From assembly GCF_009909205.1 (NCBI RefSeq), contig NZ_JAAAPN010000005.1:20847-84846 (forward strand): a stretch of 64,000 nt of DNA. Direction: 5' to 3'. The notes under the pieces are model-generated. The model searched no databases. It was given only the letters and a program-made list of their open reading frames with translations, and was not told the DNA's origin. Source of the stretch: Aquabacterium fontiphilum (lineage in GTDB: Bacteria; Pseudomonadota; Gammaproteobacteria; Burkholderiales; Burkholderiaceae_C). Position numbers and translations under genes: made by a program. Positions 1 through 8,982 of this stretch are shown piece after piece. Numbering within the stretch: position 1 is the first letter of the stretch; the number at the start of each line of letters is the position of its first letter.

Positions 1-35
1 AGGGCCGCCAACGCGACAAGAGGGCAGGCCGTGCG

Positions 36-1214
36 TCATGACGTCTCATTGAACAGCTCTCGGCCGATCAGCATGCGTCGGATTTCGCTGGTGCCGGCGC
101 CAATCTCATACAGTTTGGCGTCACGCCAGAGGCGGCCCAGGGGGTAGTCGTTGATGTAGCCGTTGCCCCCGAAAATCTGGATGCCTTCGCCGGCCATCCA
201 GGTGGCTTTTTCGGCCGTCCAGAGGATGAGGGCGGCACAGTCCTTGCGCACATGGCGGGCGTGCTGGCTGCCCAGCGCGTCGAGGTTCTTGGCCACGGTG
301 TAGGCGAACGAGCGCGCCGCCTGTTGCACCGTGTACATGTCGGCGATCTTGCCTTGCAGCAGCTGGAACTCGCCGATGGCCTGGCCGAACTGCTTGCGCT
401 CGTGGATGTAGGGGATCACGTGGTCCATCACGGATTGCATGATGCCCAGCGGGCCGCCCGAGAGCACAGCGCGCTCGTAGTCCAGCCCACTCATGAGCAC
501 CTTGGCGCCGTTGCCCTCGCCGCCCAGCACGTTCTCGGCCGGCACCTCGCAGTCCTCGAAGAACAGGGGGAAGGTGTTGGAGCCGCGCATGCCCAGCTTG
601 TCGAGGTGCTGGCCCTTGCTGAAGCCCTTCATGCCCTTTTCGATGAGGAAGGCGGTCATGCCCTTGGCGCCAGCTTCGGGCTCGGTCTTGGCGTAGACGA
701 CAAGCACGTCGGCGTCGCCGCCGTTGGTGATCCACATCTTGCTGCCGTTGAGGATGTAGCGGTCCCCCTTTTTGTCAGCGCGCAGCTTCATGCTCACCAC
801 GTCGGAGCCGGCGTTGGGCTCGCTCATGGCGAGCGCCCCGACGAAGTCGCCGCTGATGAGCTTGGGCAGGTACTTGCGCTTTTGCGCCTCGGTGCCGTTG
901 CGGTGGATCTGGTTGACGCACAGGTTGGAGTGCGCGCCGTAGCTCAGGCCTACCGAGGCGCTGCCGCGGCTGACTTCTTCCATGGCCACCATGTGGGCCA
1001 GGTAGCCCAGGTTGGTGCCGCCGTATTCCTCCGACACCGTGAGGCCATGCAAGCCCAGGTCGCCCAGCTTCTTCCACATGTCCGCGGGGAAGAGGTTGTC
1101 GCGGTCGATGTCGGCGGCGCGGGGTGCGAGCTCCTTGTCGACGAAGGCGCGCACGGCGTCGCGCAGGGCCTCGATGTCGTCGCCGAGCTGGTGGTTCAGG
1201 CCGGGCAGGGTCAT
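36..1214 (-). CDS. liuA: Isovaleryl-CoA dehydrogenase
   Basis: A 392-residue acyl-CoA dehydrogenase that would oxidise isovaleryl-CoA to 3-methylcrotonyl-CoA, the first committed step of leucine breakdown, passing electrons from FAD to electron-transfer flavoprotein. The N-terminal helical domain is followed by the family segments [11 protein letters not shown] (FAD/substrate region, about residue 130) and WITNGG, and by a C-terminal [20 protein letters not shown] block. The near-terminal [12 protein letters not shown] is typical of the family. Length is normal for IVD. It is the last gene of the minus-strand liu operon, 51 bases after liuE, and all four partners of the pathway are next to it, which supports isovaleryl rather than another short acyl chain. 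Its TGA overlaps a possible ATG (ATGA at 36-39) of a gene that leaves the window after 13 codons. Confidence 0.93.
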   Translation of the reverse strand: MTLPGLNHQLGDDIEALRDAVRAFVDKELAPRAADIDRDNLFPADMWKKLGDLGLHGLTVSEEYGGTNLGYLAHMVAMEEVSRGSASVGLSYGAHSNLCVNQIHRNGTEAQKRKYLPKLISGDFVGALAMSEPNAGSDVVSMKLRADKKGDRYILNGSKMWITNGGDADVLVVYAKTEPEAGAKGMTAFLIEKGMKGFSKGQHLDKLGMRGSNTFPLFFEDCEVPAENVLGGEGNGAKVLMSGLDYERAVLSGGPLGIMQSVMDHVIPYIHERKQFGQAIGEFQLLQGKIADMYTVQQAARSFAYTVAKNLDALGSQHARHVRKDCAALILWTAEKATWMAGEGIQIFGGNGYINDYPLGRLWRDAKLYEIGAGTSEIRRMLIGRELFNETS

Positions 1215-1265
1215 GGTGGGTCTCCTCGGTGTCTTCGAACGGTGATCAGGCTGCGGTGGGTGGGG

Positions 1266-2183
1266 TCAGGCCGCGCGCGCGCGCTTGGCCAGGGTGGCGC
1301 GGGCCACGCGCGAGGCCGTGGGCCGGCCCAGCGTCTGCGAGATGAAGGCACCCGCGTCGACCAGCGCGTCCAGGTCGATGCCGGTGTGGATGCCCAGCCC
1401 GTGCAGCAGGTAGACCACGTCTTCGGTGGCCACGTTGCCGGTGGCGCCCTTGGCGTAAGGACAGCCGCCCAGGCCGGCCACGCTGGCGTCAAACGTGTGC
1501 ACGCCCAGCTGAAGGCACGCATGGATGTTGGTCAGCGCCTGGCCGTAGGTGTCGTGGAAGTGGCCGCTGAGCTCGGCCAGGGGCACGCGTTTCATGGCGG
1601 CTTCCATCACGCGCTGCACCTGGCCGGCCGTGCCCACGCCGATGGTGTCGGCGATGCCGATGTGGTGGCTGCCAATGTCGAGCAGGCGCTGCACCACGTC
1701 GTCGACGGCCGCGATGCTCACGCCGCCTTGGTAGGGGCAGCCCAGTGCGCACGACACGGCAGCGCGCACCTTCATGCCGTGGGCGCGCGCGGCCTCGGCC
1801 ACAGGGCGAAAGCGCTCGATGGATTCGGCAATCGTGCAGTTGATGTTGCGCTGGCTGAAGGCCTCGCTGGCGGCCGCGAAGATGACCACCTCATCGGCCT
1901 TGGCGGCCAGCGCGCCCTCAAAGCCCTTCATGTTGGGCGTGAGCACGCTGTAACGGACGCCCGCCTGACGTGTGAGGCCCGCCATGACCTCGGCGTTGTC
2001 GGCCATCTGCGGCACCCACTTGGGGCTGACAAAGCTGGTGACCTCGATCTCGCGCAGGCCGGCTGCTTGCAGGCGGTGCACCAGCTCGATCTTGGTGGCC
2101 GCGGGCACGGGCTGGGCCTCGTTTTGCAGGCCGTCGCGGGGGCCGACGTCGACGAGGGTGACGTGGGTGGGCAGGGTGCTCAT
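1266..2183 (-). CDS. liuE: Hydroxymethylglutaryl-CoA lyase
   Basis: A 305-residue HMG-CoA lyase of the DRE-TIM aldolase superfamily. It would split 3-hydroxy-3-methylglutaryl-CoA into acetyl-CoA and acetoacetate, the last step of leucine degradation. The sequence starts with the family pattern VDVGPRDGLQNE (divalent-metal and substrate loop, about residues 11-22). It carries SGHFHDTYGQALTN (metal-binding histidines, about 205-218) and the catalytic-cysteine loop SVAGLGGCPYAKGATGN (about 235-251). Length fits bacterial MvaB/LiuE. It starts 10 bases after the liuD stop, so translational coupling is likely. I see nothing missing or broken. Confidence 0.95.
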   Translation of the reverse strand: MSTLPTHVTLVDVGPRDGLQNEAQPVPAATKIELVHRLQAAGLREIEVTSFVSPKWVPQMADNAEVMAGLTRQAGVRYSVLTPNMKGFEGALAAKADEVVIFAAASEAFSQRNINCTIAESIERFRPVAEAARAHGMKVRAAVSCALGCPYQGGVSIAAVDDVVQRLLDIGSHHIGIADTIGVGTAGQVQRVMEAAMKRVPLAELSGHFHDTYGQALTNIHACLQLGVHTFDASVAGLGGCPYAKGATGNVATEDVVYLLHGLGIHTGIDLDALVDAGAFISQTLGRPTASRVARATLAKRARAA

Positions 2184-2193
2184 GGTCTTGTCT

Positions 2194-4248
2194 TCACTCC
2201 GATTCGATGCGCAGCAGCTCGGCGCCTTCGGGCACCTGATCGCCGACGCGGCACAGCAACTCGGCCACGCGGCCGTCGCGCGGGGCGGTCAGGGTGTGTT
2301 CCATCTTCATGGCCTCGGTCACGACCACGGGCTGGCCGGCTTTGACGGCGTCGCCCGCGTTGACCAGCAGGGCCACCACCTTGCCGGGCATGGGCGCGCT
2401 GACCTGACCGGTGTACGCGGGGCCTTCATCGGCCTGCTGCAAGGGGTTGAGCCAGCGCAGGGCCAGGTGGCCGGCCGCGGTGAAGGCGTCGAAGGTGTCG
2501 GCGCCGTCGGTGTGGCGGTCGACGCGGGCGTCAAAGCCTGCGTCGGTGCGCACGCGATGGGGCAGGGTGGCATCGGGCTGAAGTCGGCCGAGTGGCACCT
2601 CGCCGAAGGGGCCCTGCAGCGTGAGCAGGCCGTCGCGGTCTTGCGCCAGCGTGACGGTGTGCACCTCGGGCGTCGCGCCCGCCGGAGCGTGGGCCCGCTG
2701 CCAGCGCAGCACGTGGCGCTGGGCGCCGTGCAGGGCCCAGCCATCGCGGCGTGACCACGGGTCATGGGCGTTGCCGCCACCCGCCTGGTCCTGCCACCAG
2801 CGCAGGCTGGCGGCGCTCAGCGCGGCCTCGGTGAGCGCCGGGTCGTCGGTGGCCGGGAACAGCGCAGCCTGCTCGCGCTCGATCAGCGCGGTGTCGAGCC
2901 GGGCCTGCGAGAACGAATCCGTGCGTACCAGCTTGCGCAGGAAGGCCACGTTGTGATGCAGCCCGGTGACCTGCAACTCGGCCAGGGCCGCGTCCATGCG
3001 AGCGAGGGCCTGAGCCCGATCGGCGCCGTGCACGATCAGCTTGGCGATCATCGAGTCGTAATGCGGCGAGATGGCGTCGCCCGCGGCCACGCCGCTGTCG
3101 ACGCGCACCGGCGCGACGCAAAAGGTGCTGGCCTCGGGCGTGCGCAGCGAGCGCAGGGTGCCGATGGCGGGCAGGAAGCCGGCCTCGGGCTGCTCGGCGC
3201 AGATGCGGGCCTCGATGGCGTGGCCGCTGAAGCGCACCTGGTCTTGGGTGAGCGGCAGCGCCTCGCCCGCTGCCACGCGCAGCTGCCACTCGACCAGGTC
3301 CAGGCCGGTGATGGCTTCGGTCACCGGGTGCTCGACCTGCAGGCGGGTGTTCATCTCCATGAAGTAGAAGGCCGAGATGCCCGCGCCCCCCAACCCCGCA
3401 CCGCCGGCTTGCTCGCAGATGAACTCCACCGTGCCCGCGCCCACGTAGCCCACGCTCCGGGCGGCGGCCACGGCGGCGGCGCCCATCTGCGCGCGCAGCT
3501 CGGCCGTCATGCCGGGGGCCGGGGCCTCTTCCAGCACCTTCTGGTGGCGGCGCTGCACCGAGCAGTCGCGCTCGCCCAGGTGGATCACGCGGCCGTGCGC
3601 GTCGGCAAACACCTGGATCTCGACGTGCCGGGGCTGGGTGACGTAGCGCTCGACCAGCACGTGCTGGTCGCCAAAGCTGGCTTGCGCCTCGCGCTGACAG
3701 GAGGCGAGCGCGGCGATGAATTCGTCGGCCTGCCGCACGATGCGCATGCCCTTGCCACCGCCGCCTGCGCTGGCCTTGATCAGCACCGGGAAGCCGATGG
3801 ACTCGGCCTGCGCCAGCAGGAAGTCGCTCTCTTGCCGGTCGCCGTGATAGCCGGGCACCAGGGGCACGCCAGCCTGCGCCATCAGGGCCTTGGCGGCCGA
3901 CTTGCTGCCCATGGCTGCGATGGCCGAAGGCGGCGGGCCAATGAAGGCGATGCCGGCATCGACGCAGGCTTGCGCGAAGCCCTCGTTCTCGGACAGGAAG
4001 CCATAGCCGGGGTGCACGGCCTGCGCCCCCGTGGCCTTCGCGACCTCCAGGATGCGCTCGGCGCGCAGGTAGCTCTCGCGCGGGCTGGCGGGGCCGATGC
4101 AGACGGCTTCGTCGCAGGCCTGCACGTGGCGCGCGTGGGCGTCGGCCTCGGAGTAGACCGCAACGGTGCGGATGCCGAGGCGCTTGGCCGTGGCTGCGAC
4201 CCGGCAGGCGATCTCTCCGCGGTTCGCAATCAGGATCTTGGTGAACAT
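2194..4248 (-). CDS. liuD: 3-methylcrotonyl-CoA carboxylase, biotin-containing alpha subunit
   Basis: A 684-residue biotin-dependent subunit with biotin carboxylase, BT and biotin carrier domains. The N-terminus has FTKILIANRGEIACR, the ATP-grasp glycine loop is KASAGGGGKGMRIV (about 158-171), and FMEMNTRLQVEHPVTE is the carboxylase active-site segment (about 290-305). The C-terminal biotinyl domain has EAMKMEH, whose lysine is the biotin attachment site. It carboxylates 3-methylcrotonyl-CoA together with LiuB. Its place between liuC and liuE separates it from acetyl-CoA or propionyl-CoA carboxylase subunits. It follows liuC by 8 bases. The biotin ligase needed for its activation may be the birA gene at 57.3-58.2 kb in this same window. 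Confidence 0.95.
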   Translation of the reverse strand: MFTKILIANRGEIACRVAATAKRLGIRTVAVYSEADAHARHVQACDEAVCIGPASPRESYLRAERILEVAKATGAQAVHPGYGFLSENEGFAQACVDAGIAFIGPPPSAIAAMGSKSAAKALMAQAGVPLVPGYHGDRQESDFLLAQAESIGFPVLIKASAGGGGKGMRIVRQADEFIAALASCQREAQASFGDQHVLVERYVTQPRHVEIQVFADAHGRVIHLGERDCSVQRRHQKVLEEAPAPGMTAELRAQMGAAAVAAARSVGYVGAGTVEFICEQAGGAGLGGAGISAFYFMEMNTRLQVEHPVTEAITGLDLVEWQLRVAAGEALPLTQDQVRFSGHAIEARICAEQPEAGFLPAIGTLRSLRTPEASTFCVAPVRVDSGVAAGDAISPHYDSMIAKLIVHGADRAQALARMDAALAELQVTGLHHNVAFLRKLVRTDSFSQARLDTALIEREQAALFPATDDPALTEAALSAASLRWWQDQAGGGNAHDPWSRRDGWALHGAQRHVLRWQRAHAPAGATPEVHTVTLAQDRDGLLTLQGPFGEVPLGRLQPDATLPHRVRTDAGFDARVDRHTDGADTFDAFTAAGHLALRWLNPLQQADEGPAYTGQVSAPMPGKVVALLVNAGDAVKAGQPVVVTEAMKMEHTLTAPRDGRVAELLCRVGDQVPEGAELLRIESE

Positions 4249-4256
4249 GGTGGACC

Positions 4257-5081
4257 TCAGCTCCCGGTCACCCAGGGCGGTGTACTGCGGGTCAGGAAGG
4301 CGTTCAGGCCGGCCTTGCCCTCATCGCTGGCCCGCACGTCGGCGATGCGCCGTGCGGTCACGTCGCGCAGTTCGTGGGTGATCGGCCGACTGCCGATCTC
4401 GCGCACCAGGGTCTTGCATTCGCGCACGGCGTTCGGGCCGTTGCGCAGGATGGCGTCGACAATGCCTTGCGTGGTCGTGGCGAGCTGGTCAGCTGTCACC
4501 ACCTCGTGCACCAGGCCCATCACCTGCGCGCGCTCGGCCGAGAAGCGTTCGGCCGTCACGAAGTAGCGCCGCGCGGCCCGCTCGCCGATGGCGTGGATCA
4601 CATACGGGCTGATCGTGGCCGGGATCAGGCCGAGCCGGGCCTCCGACAGGCAGAACTGCGCCGCATCGGCTGCCACCACCACATCGCAGCACGACACCAG
4701 GCCCACCCCGCCGCCATAGCAGTCACCTTGTACCTCGGCGATCACGGGCACCGGGCAGCAGGTCAGCGTCCACAGCATGTTGGCCAGCCGCGAGGCGTCG
4801 CGGTGGTTGTCCACCCAGGTGTAGTCGGCCGTCTGGCGCATCCAGTTCAGATCGGCGCCAGAGCAGAACGCGGTGCCGGTGGAGCCCAGCACCACGGCGC
4901 GCAATGCCGCGTCATCCTGAAAGGATGCGAAGACACGCGTCAGCTCGGCCACCGTGTCGGCATGGAAGGCGTTGCGCACGTCGGGGCGGTTCAGGCGCAC
5001 GGTGGCCACGGCGCCTTGACGTTGCACGTCCAGGTGCTGCAGCGTGGCGAGGTCCAGCACAGGATCAGAAGATTGGGTCAT
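4257..5081 (-). CDS. liuC: Methylglutaconyl-CoA hydratase (crotonase family)
   Basis: A 274-residue enoyl-CoA hydratase/isomerase-fold protein expected to hydrate 3-methylglutaconyl-CoA to HMG-CoA. Visible are the oxyanion-hole segments GTAFCSGADLNWM and EVQGDCYGGGVGLVSCCD, and the catalytic-glutamate region LSEARLGLIPATISPYV. I start it at the ATG at 5081 because the minus strand reads GAGGAG six bases before it. The longer open frame starting at 5111 would overlap the liuB stop and has no ribosome site. The GAGGAG overlaps the liuB stop codon itself, so the two genes look translationally coupled. The operon context, rather than the sequence alone, gives the substrate. Confidence 0.92.
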   Translation of the reverse strand: MTQSSDPVLDLATLQHLDVQRQGAVATVRLNRPDVRNAFHADTVAELTRVFASFQDDAALRAVVLGSTGTAFCSGADLNWMRQTADYTWVDNHRDASRLANMLWTLTCCPVPVIAEVQGDCYGGGVGLVSCCDVVVAADAAQFCLSEARLGLIPATISPYVIHAIGERAARRYFVTAERFSAERAQVMGLVHEVVTADQLATTTQGIVDAILRNGPNAVRECKTLVREIGSRPITHELRDVTARRIADVRASDEGKAGLNAFLTRSTPPWVTGS

Positions 5082-5091
5082 GCGCATCTCC

Positions 5092-6714
5092 TCACATGCG
5101 GAAGACGCCAAAGCGCGTCTCGGGGATAGGGGCGTTCAGGCTGGCGCTCAAGGCCAGGGCCAGCACGCGGCGGGTGTCGGTGGGGCGGATCAGGCCATCG
5201 TCCCACAGGCGGGCCGTGGCGTAATAGGGGTGACCTTGCGCCTCGTACTGCGCGCGGATGGGGGCCTTGAAGGCGGCTTCCTCATCGGCGCTCCACGCGG
5301 CCGCGCCCTTGAGCCCCGTCTTGGCCTCGATGCCATCGCGCTTGACGGTGGCCAGCACGCTGGCCGCCTGCTCGCCGCCCATCACGCTGATGCGGGCGTT
5401 CGGCCACATCCACATGAAGCGCGGATTGAAGGCGCGGCCACACATGCCATAGTTGCCCGCGCCAAAGCTGCCGCCGATGACGACGGTGAACTTGGGCACC
5501 TGCGCGCACGACACGGCCGTCACCATCTTGGCGCCCGCCCGTGCAATGCCTTCGTTCTCGACCTTGCGACCCACCATGAAGCCGGTGATGTTCTGCAAGA
5601 AAACGAGCGGCACCTTGCGCTGGCAGCACAGTTCGATGAAGTGCGCACCCTTGTTGGCCGATTCCGAGAACAGGATGCCATTGTTGGCCACGATGCCCAC
5701 GGGCATGCCCTCGATGTGCGCGAAGCCACACACCAGGGTCGAGCCGTAGCGCGCCTTGAACTCGTCGAACTCGGAGCCGTCCACCAAGCGGCCGATCACC
5801 TCGCGCACGTCAAAGGGTTTGCGCGTGTCGGTCGGGATCACGCCCATCAACTCGGCCGGGTCGAGCAGCGGCGGGCGGGGTGCCAACAGGGCCAGATCGG
5901 GCAGCTTGCGCCAGTTGAGTCGTGCCACGCACTGCCGCGCAATGGCCAGTGCGTGCTCGTCGTTGCGCGCCAGGTGGTCGGCCACCCCCGACAGGCGCGT
6001 GTGCACGTCGCCGCCGCCCAACTCTTCGGCGCTTACCTCTTCGCCGGTCGCAGCTTTGACCAATGGCGGCCCGCCCAGAAAGATGGTGGCCTGGTTGGCC
6101 ACGATGATGGTCTCGTCGCTCATGGCTGGCACATAGGCGCCACCGGCGGTGCATGAGCCCATCACCACGGCGATCTGCGGGATACCGGCGGCGCTCATGT
6201 TGGCCTGGTTGTAGAAGATGCGCCCGAAATGATCGCGGTCAGGAAAGACCTCGTCCTGATTGGGCAGGTTGGCACCGCCCGAGTCGACCAGGTAGATGCA
6301 AGGCAGACGGTTCTGCTGCGCGATTTCCTGCGCGCGCAGGTGTTTCTTGACGGTGAGCGGGTAGTAGGTGCCGCCTTTGACGGTGGCGTCGTTGCACACC
6401 ACCATGCACTCCACGCCAGCGACCCGCCCGATGCCAGCCACCACACCTGCGCAAGGGGCAGCGTTGTCGTACACATTGAGGGCGGCGAGCGGGGCGATCT
6501 CCAGGAATGGAGAGCCGGCATCCAGCAATTGCGCCACGCGATCACGCGGCAGCAACTTGCCGCGGGCCAGGTGCTTGGCGCGTGCGGCTTCGCCACCGCC
6601 CAGGGCCACGGTGGCCAGCTTGTCGTCCAGGTCTGCCACCAGGGCCTGCATGGCGGCGGCATTGGCCTGATACGCCTCGCTGCGCGGGTTCAACTGGGTG
6701 CTCAGCACGGGCAT
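5092..6714 (-). CDS. liuB: 3-methylcrotonyl-CoA carboxylase, carboxyltransferase beta subunit
   Basis: A 540-residue carboxyltransferase of the AccD/PccB/MccB family that moves the carboxyl group from LiuD-bound biotin to 3-methylcrotonyl-CoA. Typical blocks are the N-terminal [37 protein letters not shown] in the first crotonase-fold half, and [19 protein letters not shown] (acyl-CoA/oxyanion region) in the second. GANLPNQ and NYGMCGRA are characteristic of the MCC branch as opposed to propionyl-CoA carboxylase. It is the first enzyme gene of the operon, 27 bases after the tetR stop, and is complete. Confidence 0.95.
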   Translation of the reverse strand: MPVLSTQLNPRSEAYQANAAAMQALVADLDDKLATVALGGGEAARAKHLARGKLLPRDRVAQLLDAGSPFLEIAPLAALNVYDNAAPCAGVVAGIGRVAGVECMVVCNDATVKGGTYYPLTVKKHLRAQEIAQQNRLPCIYLVDSGGANLPNQDEVFPDRDHFGRIFYNQANMSAAGIPQIAVVMGSCTAGGAYVPAMSDETIIVANQATIFLGGPPLVKAATGEEVSAEELGGGDVHTRLSGVADHLARNDEHALAIARQCVARLNWRKLPDLALLAPRPPLLDPAELMGVIPTDTRKPFDVREVIGRLVDGSEFDEFKARYGSTLVCGFAHIEGMPVGIVANNGILFSESANKGAHFIELCCQRKVPLVFLQNITGFMVGRKVENEGIARAGAKMVTAVSCAQVPKFTVVIGGSFGAGNYGMCGRAFNPRFMWMWPNARISVMGGEQAASVLATVKRDGIEAKTGLKGAAAWSADEEAAFKAPIRAQYEAQGHPYYATARLWDDGLIRPTDTRRVLALALSASLNAPIPETRFGVFRM

Positions 6715-6741
6715 GGGGTGGTCTCCGGAATCAGCATGGGA

Positions 6742-7446
6742 TCAGCACGAGGTATGGGCACGCCGCAGGGCGGCCGCCACCTCGTCACGAAAGCGCTGCA
6801 GTTGCGCCTTGTCGGCATCGGGCGGCATCAGGGCGCTCCAGATCAGCGTGGTCAGTTGCTCGGCCGTGGTGTCGATGGCGGGGCGGCGAGCCTTGGTGAT
6901 GGCGTCCCACAGCACATGCTCCATGGCGCCATAGATCAGGTCGCGCAGCAGGCCCAGCGGCATGTCCTGCCGGATCTCGCCAGCGGCCTGTGCCTCGGCC
7001 AAGCAGCGCATCAGCGGGGCGGTGTAGCGGCGCTTGCAGTCGGTCAGCACCCGGGCCAGCTCCGGCTCGGCCGGCGCGGCAGCACGGCCTTCGCTCAGCA
7101 CCAGGGCGCACATGCCCGAGCCATCCGCCAGCAGGGTGACGAGGTGGGCGCGGATCACATGGGCCAGACGCGCATGGGTGCCTTGCAGGCGCGGCACGGC
7201 GTCTTCCACCTCACGCGTGATCTCGTCGTACCAGTCCTTCACCACCTGGATGCACAACTCGCGCTTGCCAGGAAAGTAGGTGAAGACGGTGGCCTCAGAG
7301 ACGCCTGCCTCTTGCGCGATCATGGCCATCGTTGCCCGCTGGTAGCCGTGCGCAGAGAACACCCGACGCGCAGCGGCCAGCAGGTCTTGCTGCCGCAACT
7401 GGGATTTGGTGCGCCGGGGTGTGGTGCGGGTGAGGACGGATGACAT
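6742..7446 (-). CDS. TetR-family regulator, probably of the liu operon
   Basis: A 234-residue TetR protein. The N-terminal helix-turn-helix domain spans about residues 17-65 (core AQEAGVSEATVFTYFPGKREL), followed by a helical ligand/dimer domain. It lies at the head of the leucine-degradation operon, on the same strand and 27 bases before liuB. It is therefore probably co-transcribed and autoregulatory, with a branched acyl-CoA as the likely effector (inference). From memory, beta-proteobacterial liu genes are often under a TetR regulator called LiuQ, rather than the MerR-type LiuR of gammaproteobacteria. I have not assigned the name because I cannot compare sequences. A 13-bp palindrome sits just upstream of the start codon (see 7449-7461). 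Confidence 0.85.
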   Translation of the reverse strand: MSSVLTRTTPRRTKSQLRQQDLLAAARRVFSAHGYQRATMAMIAQEAGVSEATVFTYFPGKRELCIQVVKDWYDEITREVEDAVPRLQGTHARLAHVIRAHLVTLLADGSGMCALVLSEGRAAAPAEPELARVLTDCKRRYTAPLMRCLAEAQAAGEIRQDMPLGLLRDLIYGAMEHVLWDAITKARRPAIDTTAEQLTTLIWSALMPPDADKAQLQRFRDEVAAALRRAHTSC

Positions 7447-7448
7447 GT

Positions 7449-7461
7449 TGAGTCACACTCA
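7449..7461. promoter_or_regulatory. Palindrome upstream of tetR start, candidate operator
   Basis: TGAGTCACACTCA is a perfect inverted repeat (TGAGT-CAC-ACTCA) three bases upstream of the tetR start codon. A site here would sit in the untranslated leader and could serve autorepression. It is short and could be chance. A second palindrome of the same TGAG-N5-CTCA form (TGAGCAAGGCTCA) lies at 7561-7573. Confidence 0.3.
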
Positions 7462-7606
7462 GAAAGTGGGGTCATCATGCCATTTCTGCCAATCGACCGC
7501 TCGCCTTGTGGTCTAGGGAAGACCCTATAAAAAGGTGAGTGTCTGCCAGAGAGAGAGAAATGAGCAAGGCTCAGAAAGCGCCAATCCTCGCCCTGCTTTT
7601 GCCCAC

Positions 7607-8398
7607 TCAGCGCGGCGCCATTCGCAGTGCGCCGTCCAACCGGATCACCTCGCCATTGAGGTAATCGTTCTCGACGATGTGCCGAACCAGGGCCGCGTAC
7701 TCGGCAGGCTGGCCCAGGCGCGCCGGATGGGGCACGCTGGCGCCCAAGGCATCCTGGACATCCTGGGGCAGGCTGGCCATCATCGGGGTGGCGAAGATGC
7801 CGGGAGCGATGGTCACGACGCGGATGCGGTCGCGGGCCAGATCTCGCGCAGCCGGCAGCGTCATGGCTACCACCCCGCCCTTGGAGGCCGCATAGGCCAC
7901 CTGGCCGATCTGGCCGTCGAATGCCGCCACCGAGGCGGTGTTGATGATCACGCCGCGAGAGCCCTGGGCGCTGTCTTCGCCTGCGCGGGGTGGCGAGGTC
8001 AGCATGGCCGCCACCGCCAGGCGCATCATGTTGAAGCTGCCGACCAGGTTCACGCGGATCACCCGTTCGAAGCTCGCCAGGCCGTGCGGGCCCTGCTTGC
8101 CGTGCAACTTTTCGCCTGCGCCGATCCCGGCGGCGTTGACCAGCACATCCAGCCGGCCGAAGCGCGTCGTGGCCGCCTGCACGGCCGCCTGGGCTTGCCC
8201 CTCATCGGCCACGTCGGTGGCCACCCACAGCCAGCGTTGCTTCTGTGGGTCGAGCGTGGCGAGCGGGTGGGTGTCGGCCGGCGGCTGTCGGTCGGCCACC
8301 ACCACCTTCGCGCCAGCTTCCCAGGCCATCTTGCAGGCGGCGGCCCCCAGGCCGGAACTGCCGCCTGTGATCAGGGCTACGGTGTCTTGCCATTGCAT
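7607..8398 (-). CDS. Short-chain dehydrogenase, type II 3-hydroxyacyl-CoA dehydrogenase-like
   Basis: A 263-residue classical SDR. The Rossmann motif is TGGSSGLGAA (near residue 9-18), the adenine-ring motif is NAAGIG, and the catalytic Ser and YxxxK are seen in INTASVAAFDGQIGQVAYAASKGG. The protein resembles HSD17B10-type 3-hydroxy-2-methylbutyryl-CoA dehydrogenases (KLHGKQGPHGLASFERVIRVNLVGSF region, and the tail ENDYLNGEVIRLDGALRM), which act in isoleucine and fatty-acid oxidation. Next to the liu operon this fits branched-chain amino-acid use, although it is a separate unit. The start at 8398 is chosen because the minus strand has AAGGAG six bases upstream; longer open frames lack one. 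Confidence 0.85.
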   Translation of the reverse strand: MQWQDTVALITGGSSGLGAAACKMAWEAGAKVVVADRQPPADTHPLATLDPQKQRWLWVATDVADEGQAQAAVQAATTRFGRLDVLVNAAGIGAGEKLHGKQGPHGLASFERVIRVNLVGSFNMMRLAVAAMLTSPPRAGEDSAQGSRGVIINTASVAAFDGQIGQVAYAASKGGVVAMTLPAARDLARDRIRVVTIAPGIFATPMMASLPQDVQDALGASVPHPARLGQPAEYAALVRHIVENDYLNGEVIRLDGALRMAPR

Positions 8399-8496
8399 GT
8401 GCGTCTCCTTGTTGTGGTCTGTGGTTTTTAGCATTGGCTCGCGCGCTTGGAAGCGTCGCAGCGCGACAGCCGTGTCGCATGGCATGATCGACCGCC

Positions 8497-8964
8497 ATGA
8501 GCCTTGAGACTTCCCTCCCGTCCTGGGACCGACCTGCGCCCTTCACCTTGGCGGTCGAGGTCCAGCCGCCCCACATCGACCTCATGCGCCACACCAACAA
8601 CGTGGTCTACCTGCAGTGGATGGAAGACGTGGCCTGGGCCCACTCGGCGCATCTGGGGTTGGGGCCGGCGGAGTACGAAGCGCTGGGGCACGGCATGGTG
8701 GTGCGCGAGCATGCGCTCACTTACGTTCAGGCCACCCGGTTGGGTGAGCGCTTGCTGTTGGGCACCTGGCTGACGGCGATTGACCGGCTCAACCTGCATC
8801 GCCATTACCAGTTCATTCGCCTGGAAGACGGTGCAACCGTGTTCCGGGGGCACACGCACTTCGTCTGTGTCGACATTGCAGAGGGCCGGGTCCGGCGCAT
8901 GCCGCAGGCTTTTCTTAATGTGTATGGTGCGGCCGTCGCGCCGGGAGGCGTGCCCGTACCCTGA
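8497..8964 (+). CDS. Acyl-CoA thioesterase, hot-dog fold (YbgC/4HBT family)
   Basis: A 155-residue single hot-dog domain protein. The family signature is PHIDLMRHTNNVVYLQWMED, with the aspartate expected to be catalytic and the NN preceding the long helix. It probably hydrolyses acyl-CoA or an aromatic acyl-CoA; the substrate cannot be read from the sequence. It is divergent from the SDR gene, 98 bases apart, and upstream of recQ by 18 bases, so it may be co-transcribed with recQ. Confidence 0.8.
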   Translation: MSLETSLPSWDRPAPFTLAVEVQPPHIDLMRHTNNVVYLQWMEDVAWAHSAHLGLGPAEYEALGHGMVVREHALTYVQATRLGERLLLGTWLTAIDRLNLHRHYQFIRLEDGATVFRGHTHFVCVDIAEGRVRRMPQAFLNVYGAAVAPGGVPVP

Positions 8965-8982
8965 GCGGCGACAATACGCGCT

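Noticed and set aside
1..39. Possible start of another gene after liuA (ATG overlapping the liuA TGA)
   Set aside because: Only 13 codons are visible before the window edge, too few to support a gene.
7561..7573. TGAGCAAGGCTCA as a second operator for the liu regulator
   Set aside because: It shares only the outer four bases with the palindrome at 7449-7461, and such short repeats are expected by chance.
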